A stretch of DNA of 64,000 nt. Source: Teichococcus aestuarii. GTDB taxonomy: Bacteria > Pseudomonadota > Alphaproteobacteria > Acetobacterales > Acetobacteraceae. This document shows, in pieces, positions 1 to 8,588 of this stretch; position 1 is the first letter of the stretch; the number at the start of each line of letters is the position of its first letter. The notes beneath the pieces are model-generated. The model searched no databases, had not been told where the DNA came from, and worked only from the letters and a program-made list of their open reading frames with translations. Location: assembly GCF_003116135.1 (NCBI RefSeq), contig NZ_PDOA01000020.1, forward strand, positions 1 to 64,000, read 5' to 3'. Made by a program: the position numbers and the translations under genes.

Positions 1-473
1 TCGCCGATGAGTTCGACGACCTGGAGGCCATGGTGCAGGCCCCCGGCGATGCCTTCCGCCTGAGCGCCGGCGCGCTGCGCGAGGCGATGGACGAGGACCG
101 CGACCTGCGGCATCTGCTGCTGCGCTATGCCCTGGTCCATCACGGGCAGGTGGCGCGGAGCGGAGCCTGCAACGGGCGCCACCATACCGAGGATCGCCTC
201 GCCCGCTGGCTGCTGATGGCGCATGACCGGGCTGAGGGGGACGAGTTCCCCATGACGCATGAGTTCCTGTCGATGATGCTGGGGGTGCGGCGGGCCGGCG
301 TGACCGTGGCGGCCCGCGTGCTGCAGAAGGCGCAGTTCATCCGCTACGAGCGCGGCTGCATGGAGGTGACGGACCGGCCGGGCCTCGAGAGCGCAAGCTG
401 CGAATGCTACGGCATCCAGCGCCGTGCGCTTGACCGCCTGTTTGGCGGCAGCAAGATGCCCTATCGACGCTGA
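1..473 (+). CDS. Crp/Fnr-family transcriptional regulator, C-terminal part (copy A)
   Basis: The gene enters from the left edge; the reading frame is open from base 3 and ends at a TAA-less TGA at 471-473. What is visible is the end of the cyclic-nucleotide-type fold, the dimer helix (about HLLLRYALVHHG) and the winged helix-turn-helix (EFLSMMLGVRRAGVTVAARV) that would contact DNA. Acidic-to-hydrophobic spacing is typical of the small Crp/Fnr regulators common in alphaproteobacteria that lack an obvious cAMP pocket. It is a close paralogue (roughly 85-90% identical by eye) of the broken copy just downstream, so the two arose by tandem duplication. Effector and targets are unknown. Confidence 0.85.
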   Translation, partial: ADEFDDLEAMVQAPGDAFRLSAGALREAMDEDRDLRHLLLRYALVHHGQVARSGACNGRHHTEDRLARWLLMAHDRAEGDEFPMTHEFLSMMLGVRRAGVTVAARVLQKAQFIRYERGCMEVTDRPGLESASCECYGIQRRALDRLFGGSKMPYRR

Positions 474-566
474 GCCAGCCGACCGGGCTATGGCTTTGAT
501 GCCCTGGACAGCGTTCTACCCGGCAGCAGAGGGCGGTACTGCCATACTCGCCTTCTGGTGATTGCC

Positions 567-580
567 GTACGCTTGCGTAC
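567..580. promoter_or_regulatory. Inverted repeat between the two Crp/Fnr copies
   Basis: GTACGC-TT-GCGTAC is a perfect 6-bp inverted repeat with a 2-bp centre, about 110 bp upstream of copy B. The rest of 474-690 holds no gene that I can see. It could be an operator for one of the flanking Crp/Fnr paralogues, but the half-site does not match the Crp or Fnr consensus, so the role is a guess. Confidence 0.3.
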
Positions 581-690
581 AGACAATGCGGCCTCTGCTC
601 ACATAGCTAAGCCATCGTCTGCAGTGGCCCCGGCGCAGACGGCTGAGAGAGGCCCGTGCTCTTGCCGACACCGCGTCGCAGGAGCCTGTC

Positions 691-1438
691 ATAGGACCCT
701 CAGCCCCCCCCGCGCCCCGCAACCGCCTGCTCGCCGCCCTGCCGCCGGACAGCCTCGCCCGCCTCTGGCCGAAGCTGGAGCGGGTGGAGATGCAGCTCCG
801 CCAGGTGCTGCACAAGCCGGAAGTGGCCATCGAGAATGTCTATTTCCCGGAAAGCGGGTGGTGCTCCATGCTCGCCTATATGGAGCATGGAGAGGCGATG
901 GAGGTCGGGCATATCGGGTTCGAAGGGGTGATCGGACTGCCGGTCGTGCTGGCCGACGAGTCCGATGACCTGGAGGCCATGGTGCAGGCCCCCGGCGATG
1001 CCTTCCGCCTGAGCGCCTGAGCGCCTGAGCGCCGGCGCGCTGCGCGAGGCGATGGACGAGGACCGCGACCTGCGGCATCTGCTGCTGCGCTACGCCCTGG
1101 TCCTTCACGGGCAGGTGGCGCGGACCGGAGCCTGCAACGGCCGGCACGGGATCAACGAGCGCCTCGCCCGCTGGCTGCTGATGGCACATGACCGGGCTGA
1201 GGGGGACGAGTTCCCCATGACGCATGAGTTCCTGTCGCTGATGCTGGGGGTGCGGCGGGCCGGCGTGACCGTGGCGGCCCGCATGCTGCAGAAGGCGCAG
1301 TTCATCCGCTACGAGCGCGGCCGCATGGAGGTGACGGACCGGCCGGGCCTCGAAGGCGCGGGTTGCGAATGCTACGGCATTCAGCGCCGTGCGCTTGAGC
1401 GGCTGTTTGGCAGGAGCAAGCTTCCTGGCCAGCACTGA
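691..1438 (+). pseudogene. Crp/Fnr-family regulator, frameshifted copy B
   Basis: This is a second copy of the regulator at the left edge. The first half (ending in DAFRLSA) runs to a TGA at 1018-1020 and the second half (from the dimer helix through the winged helix) continues in another frame from about 1034. The break is exactly an 8-bp tandem repeat, TGAGCGCC, present three times here but once in copy A, a net gain of 16 bp that both shifts the frame and brings in stops. At the 5' end an AGGAG motif (680-684) sits six bases ahead of ATA at 691 where ATG would be expected, and no other good start lies in frame, so the start codon may also be lost. The coding frame is otherwise well preserved, so inactivation looks recent. 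Confidence 0.8.
1010..1033 (+). repeat. Octanucleotide tandem repeat, 3 x TGAGCGCC
   Basis: Three uninterrupted copies of TGAGCGCC lie inside the broken Crp/Fnr copy; the paralogue has one copy at the same place. Any number above one puts TGA in frame directly, so only the single-copy state encodes a full regulator. Confidence 0.9.
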
Positions 1439-1839
1439 GCCGTCCATAGAGCCAGGCCGGTACGCTGGGCGCAGTGGGCTCGTCAGGCTGCTGGCCAAGG
1501 CTTGCCGCGGCTGGCGGCCATGCGCCCGTTTCGGCCGCTGAGACGGCTCAGCGAGGTTCCGGAAAGCGGACAGGCCGGGAGCCCGCCTGCCTCAGGCTCG
1601 CTATCCGAGGTTACGCGACTCGTGAACAGCCGCCAGGCGGACTCTCACGCGCGGCATCCGGCCGATGCCGTCTCCTGCACCGGCGGCAATCCGAAGAAGC
1701 AACGCCACTCGCGCGTGGATTGCGGGACGCTCTCGCATCCGGCCAGGAAGGGCGCATGGCCGGGCGATGCGCCATCAGCCGGCACCAGGCGCCGCATCGG
1801 GGCCGCAGTGCGACAGCCCAGGCCTCCGCCACCATGTCC
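1439..1839. other. Gene-free stretch ahead of the GMC remnant
   Basis: No convincing coding region, RNA or repeat is visible. Short overlapping open frames on both strands are arginine/proline-rich, as expected from chance frames in GC-rich DNA. The missing FAD-binding front of the GMC oxidoreductase would belong here but cannot be recognised in any frame. Confidence 0.5.
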
Positions 1840-2813
1840 TCTTCGCCGAGGCTGACCCCGCACGCCGCCATCCGCTGTACCGCGCCTATCTCCGGCCCTG
1901 GCTCGACCGCCCGAACCTGACCGTGCTGACGGGCGCCCTCGTGCATCGCGTCGTGTTCGACGGGCGCCGGGCGACCGGCGTGGAAGTCCTTCACGCCGGG
2001 CAGGTCGTGACGGTGGGCGCCAGCTCGGAGGTGGTGCTGTCGCTCGGGGCGATCCAGACGCCGAAGGTGCTGATGCATTCCGGCATCGGCGACCGCGCAG
2101 AACTGGGGCGGCACGGCATTCCGGTGCTGCAGCACCTGGCCGGCGTCGGCCGGAACTTCCAGGACCATGTCGCCTTCGGCTGCACCTGGGAATACGCCGA
2201 GCCGATCGCGCCCCGGAGCAGCGGCAGCGAGGCCACCCTGTACTGGAAGAGCCGGCCCGCCCTCGATGCGCCGGACCTGCTGTTCTGCCAGGTCGGGTTT
2301 CCCGTCCCGAGCGACCGGACCGCGGCGCGCGGCGTGCCGGCGCATGGATGGACGATGTTCGCGGGCCTCGCGCAGCCAGCCAGCCGCGGCCGCCTCCGCC
2401 TGCGGAGCGTGGATCCCCTGGCGCCTCTCGCCGTCGAGGCGGGCTTCCTGTCCGATCCGGCGGACATGACGACCGCGAGGGCCTGCGTCGAGCTCTGCCG
2501 CGCTCTGGGCAACGCGCCGGCCTTCCGGCCTTTCGTGCGAGGCGAGGCCATGCCCGGCCCTCTGAAGGGCGACGCGCTCGACCTCTACATCCGCGACGCC
2601 GCCGTCACCTACTGGCACCAGAGCTGCACAGCCAGGATGGGACGGGACAAGATGTCGGTCGTGGACGCCACGCTCAAGGCCTATGGCGTGGACGGGCTCC
2701 GGGTGGCGGACGCCTCGATCATGCCGCGCGTCACGACCGGGAACACCCAGGCGCCCTGCGCCATCATCGGCGAGCGGGCTGCCGGGATGATCCGGCAGGA
2801 GCACGGCGCGTAG
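1840..2813 (+). pseudogene. GMC oxidoreductase (choline/alcohol dehydrogenase-like), 5'-truncated
   Basis: From about YLRPWLDRPNLTVLTGALV onward the frame follows the GMC family: the segment LGAIQTPKVLMHSGIGD (second GMC signature), GVGRNFQDH, and the C-terminal domain with YWHQSCTARMG containing the catalytic His and DASIMPRVTTGNTQAP. GMC enzymes are FAD flavoproteins of about 530-560 residues that oxidise alcohols, choline or sugars. Only about 310 residues are present and the N-terminal Rossmann motif GxGxxG that holds FAD is absent, so the protein cannot be a working enzyme. The upstream part of the open frame (1665-1840) does not resemble the family. This is a remnant left by a deletion. 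Confidence 0.8.
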
Positions 2814-3091
2814 CTGTTCCTGGCACGCCGGGGCCCCGGGCATCGCGGCGGTTCCAATGGAAGCATCCGGGGCATCCACCCCGGGGCCGCTGGCCCTGTC
2901 CATCGAGACAACTCCCGGGCGGTTCGACAGCGTCGTCAGGCCGCGTGTTCGTCATCGAGGGCCGCGGTTGGCCATGCCCGGCGACCGGCCCGGGTCTCGC
3001 GCTCTTCGGGAGGGCGCGCGTCCAGGGCCCCACGGCCGGTTGCGCCCTGCTGGGCCAGGCCCGGGGCGCCGCCCCCGTGCGGCGGGCGGGG

Positions 3092-3880
3092 CTACACCGT
3101 CGGGATGGTTCCGCCGTCGATGACGTAGTCCGCACCGTGAATGGCCGAGGCCCGGTCGGAGGCGAGGAAGGCGATCAGCTCCGCCACCTCCTCGGGCCTT
3201 GCGGGGCGGCCGAGAGGGATGCCGCCAAGCGCCTCCAGGATGCCCTGACGCGCGGCGTCCGGCGTTCCTCCGCTGCTGGCCGCGAGCCGCTGCACCAGCG
3301 CATCCGCCGCTTCCGTATAGATCCAGCCGGGCGAGACGACGTTGACCCGCACCCCCTTCGGCCCGACCTCTTTCGAGAGAGCCTTGCTGTAGGTCGTCAG
3401 GGCGGCCTTCGCGGCGGCATAGGCGGTCGTGGAATCGTGCAATGGCAGCCGGCGCTGGATGGAGGCGACGTGGATCACCGCGCCCGAGCCGCGCGCGGCC
3501 ATCTGCGGCAGGAGCAGCCGGTCGAGCCGCACCGCCGGCATCAGGTTCAGGTCGAGCTCGGCGCGCCAATGCTCCTCGGTCAGGGCCGCGAAGCCCCCGC
3601 CTGGTGCCCGGGAGCCGCCGAGAACGTGCACCAGCACGTCGACGCCGCCGAGGCGCTCCATGGCTGCTTCCGCGAGCACATGCGCTCCGTCCGGGCTTGT
3701 GAGATCGGCTTCGACGAAGTCGGCGCCCGTGAGATCCTCGGGCCGGCGTCTCGCCGCCGTCATCACGCGGGCCCCCGCATCCAGGAAGCGCTGGACGGTC
3801 GCCCGGCCGGTGCCCTTGCTGCCCGCGGTGATGAGAACGCGGCGTCCCTCGAACTCGGCAGGATGGCTGTAGGGCGGCAT
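3092..3880 (-). CDS. SDR-family NAD(P)-dependent oxidoreductase
   Basis: A 262-residue classical short-chain dehydrogenase. The nucleotide-binding glycine motif is TAGSKGTG (residues 18-25), and the catalytic residues are Ser140, Tyr154 and Lys158 (YAAAK). After the active site the PGWIYTEA segment and the C-terminal [11 protein letters not shown] fit the fold. The ATG at 3880 was chosen because it overlaps the stop of the upstream NTF2-like gene as TGATG, implying translational coupling; a longer in-frame opening to 4009 would run back through that gene. The substrate is not evident. The pair is divergent from an HxlR regulator, which probably controls it. The 2814-3091 interval downstream holds nothing recognisable. 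Confidence 0.9.
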   Translation of the reverse strand: MPPYSHPAEFEGRRVLITAGSKGTGRATVQRFLDAGARVMTAARRRPEDLTGADFVEADLTSPDGAHVLAEAAMERLGGVDVLVHVLGGSRAPGGGFAALTEEHWRAELDLNLMPAVRLDRLLLPQMAARGSGAVIHVASIQRRLPLHDSTTAYAAAKAALTTYSKALSKEVGPKGVRVNVVSPGWIYTEAADALVQRLAASSGGTPDAARQGILEALGGIPLGRPARPEEVAELIAFLASDRASAIHGADYVIDGGTIPTV

Positions 3881-4206
3881 CAGGCGATCTCCAGCCCGGC
3901 AATCGCATCGTGCCGGAGCAGGAAGCTGAGGGTGAAGCGGATCGGGCTGCCAGGGAAATCCCCTGCGGTCAGGCCCTCCACGAGGATGCGGCCATCGCGT
4001 TCGCGCCATGTCTCCGGCGTGAAGACGGCGCGGCTGGCGATCGTCGCCGACTGGATCCAGGTCCTGATCTCGTCTCGGCCCGTATGGTGCCCGCCATCGT
4101 CGCGCACCACCGCGTCCCGGGCGAATGGCGCCGCCATGCCGTCTGCGTCGAGCCGGGCGTTGGCCGCGACATAGGCTGCAATGGGTGCCGGCAGTTCGTT
4201 GGTCAT
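3880..4206 (-). CDS. NTF2-like / SnoaL-like small protein
   Basis: A 108-residue protein with the nuclear-transport-factor-2 cone pattern: an N-terminal helix ([26 protein letters not shown] in pieces), a GRDEIRTWI segment and alternating strands such as [17 protein letters not shown]2-like domains are found in polyketide cyclases, isomerases and many stress or antibiotic-related proteins and bind small hydrophobic ligands. It is the first gene of a two-gene operon with the SDR (TGATG overlap). A joint role in modifying a small ketone or aldehyde is plausible inference only. Confidence 0.75.
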   Translation of the reverse strand: MTNELPAPIAAYVAANARLDADGMAAPFARDAVVRDDGGHHTGRDEIRTWIQSATIASRAVFTPETWRERDGRILVEGLTAGDFPGSPIRFTLSFLLRHDAIAGLEIA

Positions 4207-4261
4207 GGCATGACTCCGGAGATGTGTTGCCCTGGCCTGAAGCTGTTTCTAAGCTGCCCGA

Positions 4262-4669
4262 ATGGCAAGAACGGACGAAAAAGTAAGGGACTTACCCCGA
4301 AGTAAGCGTGTGGAATACACGGCCGAAACGGCTGCGCAGGGCGTGCAGAACGTGATCAGGGTACTCGAGGGGCGCTGGAAGCTCGTGATCCTGTTTCAGC
4401 TCTTCGGCGGACAGGTGCGACGCTTCTCCGATCTCGAGCGGGCCATTCCCGGCGTGTCGCAGAAAATGCTGATCCAGCAGCTGCGTCAGTTGGAGGGCGA
4501 CGGTGTTGTCGCACGCATCGTCCATCATCAGGTGCCCCCGAAGGTGGAGTACCACCTGACCGCGTGGGGACAGGCGCTATGCCCGGCGCTTGATGCACTG
4601 CTGATGTGGGCGGAAAGCACACCCTCCGGGCTTCGCTCGCGGCCTGTCGAGACAGTGCAGTCCGATTAG
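4262..4669 (+). CDS. HxlR-family winged-helix regulator
   Basis: 135 residues with the HxlR signature: [21 protein letters not shown] (about residues 35-55), [29 protein letters not shown] forming the helix-turn-helix, and the wing [17 protein letters not shown]. HxlR proteins are dimeric repressors or activators responding to aldehydes, quinones or redox stress. The start lies 55 bp from the divergently transcribed NTF2-like gene, so it most likely regulates that operon and itself. Confidence 0.88.
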   Translation: MARTDEKVRDLPRSKRVEYTAETAAQGVQNVIRVLEGRWKLVILFQLFGGQVRRFSDLERAIPGVSQKMLIQQLRQLEGDGVVARIVHHQVPPKVEYHLTAWGQALCPALDALLMWAESTPSGLRSRPVETVQSD

Positions 4670-4775
4670 CGGGGTGCTCAAAAACACCGTCACTCCACAT
4701 TGGCTTGTAAAGCGCCGCCTGGGCTTGCTTCGGAAAGGTGGAGGGGAGGGTTCCTGATGAGGCAAGAGGAACCCC

Positions 4776-4860
4776 ATGACGCAGCAGAGACGGTTCACGA
4801 AGAAATCTGAGACGAGGCAATCCGCCTGGTCCAGACGAGCGGGCGGAGTCGGAACTCGTC
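4776..4860 (+). mobile_element. IS3-family transposase orfA scrap
   Basis: Downstream of a good AGAGGA ribosome site, ATG at 4776 opens MTQQRRFTKK; then, after a frameshift near 4807, another frame reads DEAIRLVQTSGR. Together these match the first helix-turn-helix of IS3-group OrfA proteins (RRFTxEFKxEAVRLV). Only the front of the gene remains. Confidence 0.6.
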
Positions 4861-5213
4861 TGGCGCACCATGTCTGAAACACGTCAGGATGCCGGCAGGC
4901 CGTCGGCCGCCACATCGATGGCCTCTACAGCCTGTCAGGCGCCATGCCGCGCTCGACTTCGCAGGCTTGGCTCAGTTCGAGAAGATGGACGCCAGGTTGA
5001 TCCAACGCTCCTCCATCAGACGGGAGCAAGTCCAACTCCATCCTGGCAGGATCTGCACGGTTCGCCGGAATGGCGGCCGCTTCGAACGGGGAGCCAGACT
5101 GCGGCGCCGAAACCCATCCTTCGCTGCCCCGTTGTCCTACCGCCGCCTCCGAAAGAGGCAGGTCAGGCCATGGCCGCTTCACCGGGCCCGGCCGGATAAG
5201 AGGAGGCTCCGCC
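4861..5213. other. Gene-free stretch
   Basis: About 350 bp between the IS3 scrap and the DUF2231 gene. Several short open frames exist on both strands, but none resembles a known family. It may be further insertion-sequence debris. The ribosome site of the next gene, AGGAGG at 5201-5206, is at its right end. Confidence 0.4.
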
Positions 5214-5645
5214 GTGGTTGCCATAACCAGCCCAAGATCCCCGAGGCCGCTTCACCCGCTGCATGCGATCCTGCTTGCCTTTCCGCTTCCCCTGTTTCTC
5301 GGCGCGCTGCTCAGCGACTTCGCCTATCGGGCAAGCTTCCAGATCCAGTGGGCCAATTTCTCCTCCTGGCTCATCGCGGGAGGCCTTCTCGTCGGCGGCT
5401 TTGCTCTGCTCTGGGCGCTGGTGGACCTGATACGGAGCGGCGCCGGACGCAGGAGGCGGGCGGCCATCTATTTCATCGTGCTGCTGGCGATGTGGGTGCT
5501 GGGCTTCATCAACGCGCTCGTTCACGCGAAGGACGCCTTCGCGATCATGCCGGAGGCGCTCTACCTTTCCGCCATCGCGACGATCCTCGCGCTTGTTGCG
5601 GCCTGGATGGGCTATTCCGGCTACCAGTCCCGGGAGGCAGTGTGA
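5214..5645 (+). CDS. DUF2231-like membrane protein
   Basis: 143 residues starting at GTG 5214, chosen because AGGAGG lies seven bases upstream; the frame is open further left but without a start context. It opens with HPLHAILLAFPLPLFLGALL, the histidine-rich first helix typical of DUF2231, and has four hydrophobic segments (about residues 15-35, 45-70, 85-105 and 115-135). Family members are inner-membrane proteins frequently encoded next to periplasmic sugar or sorbosone dehydrogenases and cytochromes; the histidines suggest heme or metal binding, not proven. The stop overlaps the next ATG as TGATG, so the two proteins are probably made together. Confidence 0.75.
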   Translation: MVAITSPRSPRPLHPLHAILLAFPLPLFLGALLSDFAYRASFQIQWANFSSWLIAGGLLVGGFALLWALVDLIRSGAGRRRRAAIYFIVLLAMWVLGFINALVHAKDAFAIMPEALYLSAIATILALVAAWMGYSGYQSREAV

Positions 5646-6937
5646 TGCGCGCGATCTTGCTGATGGGTGTTGCGGCACTGGCCCTCTCCGCCTGCGATGG
5701 CGAGGGCAACTCTGGTCCGCAGCAGCGCGGCCCCAATCCGGAACTTCCGGAACCGAATCGCGGCCTGCTGCCCGACATGACGATCCCCCGGCCGACCTCC
5801 TGGGGCGATGACCGCCCGGCCGTGCCACAGGGCTACACGATCCAGGCCATCGCCACGGATCTCAGGATCCCGCGCCAGACCCTCATCCTGCCCAATGGCG
5901 ATATCCTGGTCACGGAGGGAACCGGTGGCCAGGGCGCGCCTCGGCTCAACCCTAAGGCCTTCATCGCAAACATTATCAAGGGCTGGGGCAAGACGTCGGT
6001 GCCAGGCGGCAACCGGCTGACGCTGCTACGCGACGCCGATGGCGACGGCACCTACGAGAGCCGGGGCATCTTCGCGGAAAATCTGAACGGGCCTTATGGC
6101 CTCGCCCTGGTCAATGGCTCCCTCTACGTCGCCAACCAGGATGCGCTGGTGCGCTTCAGCTACCGCGACGGCCAGACCGAGGCGAGCGGGCCACCGGTGC
6201 ATGTCGCGGATCTGCCCTCGGCAATCAACCACCACTGGACGAAGGCGATGACCGCCAGCGCCGATGGCCGCTTCCTCTATGTCGGCATCGGCTCCAACAG
6301 CAACATCACCGAGCGCGGCATGGAAGCCGAGGTCGGGCGGGCGATGGTGTGGCAGATCGATGCGCAGACGGGCGCGCACAGACCTTACGCCACCGGCCTC
6401 CGCAACCCCACGGCGCTCACGATTCAGCCGGGCACGGGCCAGCTCTGGGCGGTGGTGAACGAACGCGACGAGATCGGCCCCGACCTCGTGCCGGACTACC
6501 TGACCTCGGTCCGCGAGGGCGGCTTCTATGGCTGGCCCTACAGCTACTGGGGGCAGAACGTCGATATGCGGGTGCAGCCGCAGGACCCGGAAAAGGTCGC
6601 CGCGGCGATCCGCCCCGATTACAGCCTGGGCGCACATGTGGCCGCGCTGGGCGTCGCCTTCTCGAACCCCGCCATGGGCGAGGCCTTCGCGGACGGAGTC
6701 TTCGTCGGCGAGCATGGCAGCTGGAACCGCAATGTGCCCACCGGCTACAGGGTTGTTTTCGTACCCTTCCGTGATGGACAGCCGGCAGGTGCCCCGGTCG
6801 ACTTCGTGTCCGGCTTCCTGAACGGCGAGGGCCAGGCGCGTGGCCGCCCGGTGGGTGTCTCGGTGGACCCGCGCGGCGCCCTGATCGTTGCCGACGATCT
6901 CTCGAACACGGTGTGGAGGATCACGCCAAGCCGCTGA
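5645..6937 (+). CDS. Sorbosone dehydrogenase-family PQQ-type beta-propeller lipoprotein
   Basis: 430 residues. The signal sequence MRAILLMGVAALALSAC ends in a lipobox (LSAC), so the mature protein should be a lipoprotein facing the periplasm. The body is a soluble-glucose-dehydrogenase/sorbosone-dehydrogenase propeller: repeated blades such as GPYGLALVNGSLYVA, FLYVGIGSNSN, GLRNPTALTIQPGTGQLW, VNERDEIGPDL and GVFVGEHGSWNR. Enzymes of this family use PQQ to oxidise sugars or aldose-derived aldehydes and pass electrons to cytochromes. The start overlaps the DUF2231 gene (TGATG), which may be its membrane electron acceptor or anchor. Substrate is unknown. Confidence 0.85.
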   Translation: MRAILLMGVAALALSACDGEGNSGPQQRGPNPELPEPNRGLLPDMTIPRPTSWGDDRPAVPQGYTIQAIATDLRIPRQTLILPNGDILVTEGTGGQGAPRLNPKAFIANIIKGWGKTSVPGGNRLTLLRDADGDGTYESRGIFAENLNGPYGLALVNGSLYVANQDALVRFSYRDGQTEASGPPVHVADLPSAINHHWTKAMTASADGRFLYVGIGSNSNITERGMEAEVGRAMVWQIDAQTGAHRPYATGLRNPTALTIQPGTGQLWAVVNERDEIGPDLVPDYLTSVREGGFYGWPYSYWGQNVDMRVQPQDPEKVAAAIRPDYSLGAHVAALGVAFSNPAMGEAFADGVFVGEHGSWNRNVPTGYRVVFVPFRDGQPAGAPVDFVSGFLNGEGQARGRPVGVSVDPRGALIVADDLSNTVWRITPSR

Positions 6938-6943
6938 GCCTGT

Positions 6944-6967
6944 CGCCCGGGGGATCGCCTCCGGGCG
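6944..6967. terminator. GC hairpin between convergent genes
   Basis: CGCCCGG and CCGGGCG can pair around a 10-base loop, just after the dehydrogenase stop and ahead of the convergent hydrolase end. There is no T-run, so it would be a weak or bidirectional terminator. Confidence 0.45.
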
Positions 6968-7044
6968 CTGAGCCAGCCCCGCTCCGGCACGCCTGGGCTT
7001 GCGCCATCTGCCATGCCGCGTGATGGCCGAAGCTGAGCCAACAC

Positions 7045-8151
7045 TCACACATCCGCCGCGATGGCCGCCAGGTCTGCCAGCAGCTTCGCCACGGCATCCG
7101 GCTGCTCCTGCTGCACCCAATGACCCGCGCTAGGAATCAGGTGCAGGTCACGAAAATCAGCGCACGCGTCCTCTTGCATACGGGGCAGGGCAAGGGGAGT
7201 CTGGTGGATGCCCCAGTCGCTGGCGCCAGCGATGAAGATGGTTGGCACCTCGATCCGCCGGCCGCTGAACAGGGTAAGATCGGCGGCGTTCGCACCGCTC
7301 GTGCCGCAGCGATAGGATTGCAGCCCACCGGCGAAGCCCGTGCGGGAATACTCGGCGACATAAACGGCCAGCTCGGCATCTGTGAGCCAGGGCGCCCCGG
7401 TGGCCGGCATGTGCGGAGCCACTGCCTCAGGCATTGTCGCATGCAAGGGCATGACGTAGTAGTCCGGCAGCTTCGCCAACTCCTCCGCCGTCCAGCCGGC
7501 CAGCGGGAAGGGTCTGTTGCCGGGCCAGTCCGCACTCTTGTGGTGATAGTAGGCGCGCAGGAAAGCCTGTAGCCCCTGCCGCGGGTGATCCATATCTCCC
7601 GCTGCGCGACGCTCAGAATAATACCACTGGTAGTGCTTGCGCGGCACTTCCAGCCGGGCCAGGTCAGCGCTGATGTCTTGCCCTGAGGGTGCCCCGAAGC
7701 GTGGGGGACCGGCGAAGGGCGCGCTCATGAGTGCCAGGCGCCGGAAGACGTCCGGACGAATCAGCGCGGACCAGGCTGCGACCGGGGAACCATAGTCGTG
7801 GCCGACCAGCGCATGGACCTCCTTCAGCCCCAGCGCCTGGACCAAAGCCAGTTGGTCGCGCACCATGTTCAGCATCAGGAAAGGCGTCAGCGGCTCATCG
7901 TAGCCTGCGCTCCAGCCCGTGGTGCGGCCATATCCCCGGAGGTCTGGAGCGATGACGTGAAAGCCGGCATCAGCCAGGGCCGGCATCACCTTGCGCCATG
8001 AGAAGGCGAGCTCGGGAAAGCCATGCAGCAGCAGCATTGCGGGCTGTCCAGCCTTTCCGGCTTCCAGCACGTGTACGGAGAGCCCATTGACCCCGGGCAG
8101 GATGCGGCTGCGGATGCCGGCGGGCAGCAAGGCAGGATCGAAGGGTGTCAC
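7045..8151 (-). CDS. Alpha/beta hydrolase, epoxide-hydrolase-like
   Basis: About 368 residues. HGFP at residues 43-46 forms the oxyanion side, and the nucleophile elbow is VGHDYG with Asp119, as in epoxide hydrolases and haloalkane dehalogenases instead of Ser esterases. The end has the base motif SAGHWVQQEQP. A cap domain lies between (about residues 150-260, Tyr- and Trp-rich). These features suggest hydrolysis of an epoxide or halide ester, substrate unknown. The start is taken at GTG 8151, which has GGAGA nine bases upstream; ATG 8184 in the same frame is the alternative. The open frame continues to 8451 but those residues look unrelated to the family. Confidence 0.8.
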   Translation of the reverse strand: MTPFDPALLPAGIRSRILPGVNGLSVHVLEAGKAGQPAMLLLHGFPELAFSWRKVMPALADAGFHVIAPDLRGYGRTTGWSAGYDEPLTPFLMLNMVRDQLALVQALGLKEVHALVGHDYGSPVAAWSALIRPDVFRRLALMSAPFAGPPRFGAPSGQDISADLARLEVPRKHYQWYYSERRAAGDMDHPRQGLQAFLRAYYHHKSADWPGNRPFPLAGWTAEELAKLPDYYVMPLHATMPEAVAPHMPATGAPWLTDAELAVYVAEYSRTGFAGGLQSYRCGTSGANAADLTLFSGRRIEVPTIFIAGASDWGIHQTPLALPRMQEDACADFRDLHLIPSAGHWVQQEQPDAVAKLLADLAAIAADV

Positions 8152-8588
8152 GCGGCATGGTCTCCATTGCTGGGGCTGGAGCATGATCCGACCTGACTGA
8201 TCCGGACAGGGGTTTTCCGGGCGGCTGGAAACCTGATCCACCGCTCTTGGCGGTGCGTGCCGCAGAAGCGGTCCCACAGCGCAGGCCGCGTCGTGATGGC
8301 CTGATCCATCACAGGATCTCCGGCTATCCCTCGGCATCGTCCATTCCGCCACCAGGGCGGGCGCCACCCAGGCCGCAAAGCGCTGCGGGGCGCGCCAGAG
8401 GTGCAGCGGCACCCGCAGGATGTGTGGATAGGTCATGGAGCGGGCCGTCATCCAGCACCGGAGCCTGTGTATCGTACCGGGATATCCGCGCAGTATCGCC
8501 CCCGGGCGCCGGTCCGGCAGGGCGGCCCCGGCAACGGGCCTCTCGGCTACGGCGTTGTGCTCCGCAGAGCATGCAAGGAGCGACCATC
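8152..8588. other. Intergenic stretch with YidB ribosome site
   Basis: About 440 bp between divergent genes. No gene could be supported: the open frames on both strands are Arg/Pro-rich and lack family resemblance. Promoters for the hydrolase and the YidB-like gene must lie here. AAGGAG at 8576-8581 is the ribosome site of the latter. Confidence 0.5.

Noticed and set aside
4889-6937. A 682-residue continuous frame suggesting a fusion upstream of the sorbosone-dehydrogenase-like protein
   Set aside because: The lipoprotein signal, the overlap with the DUF2231 gene and the family boundary all indicate the start at 5645; upstream residues are read-through.
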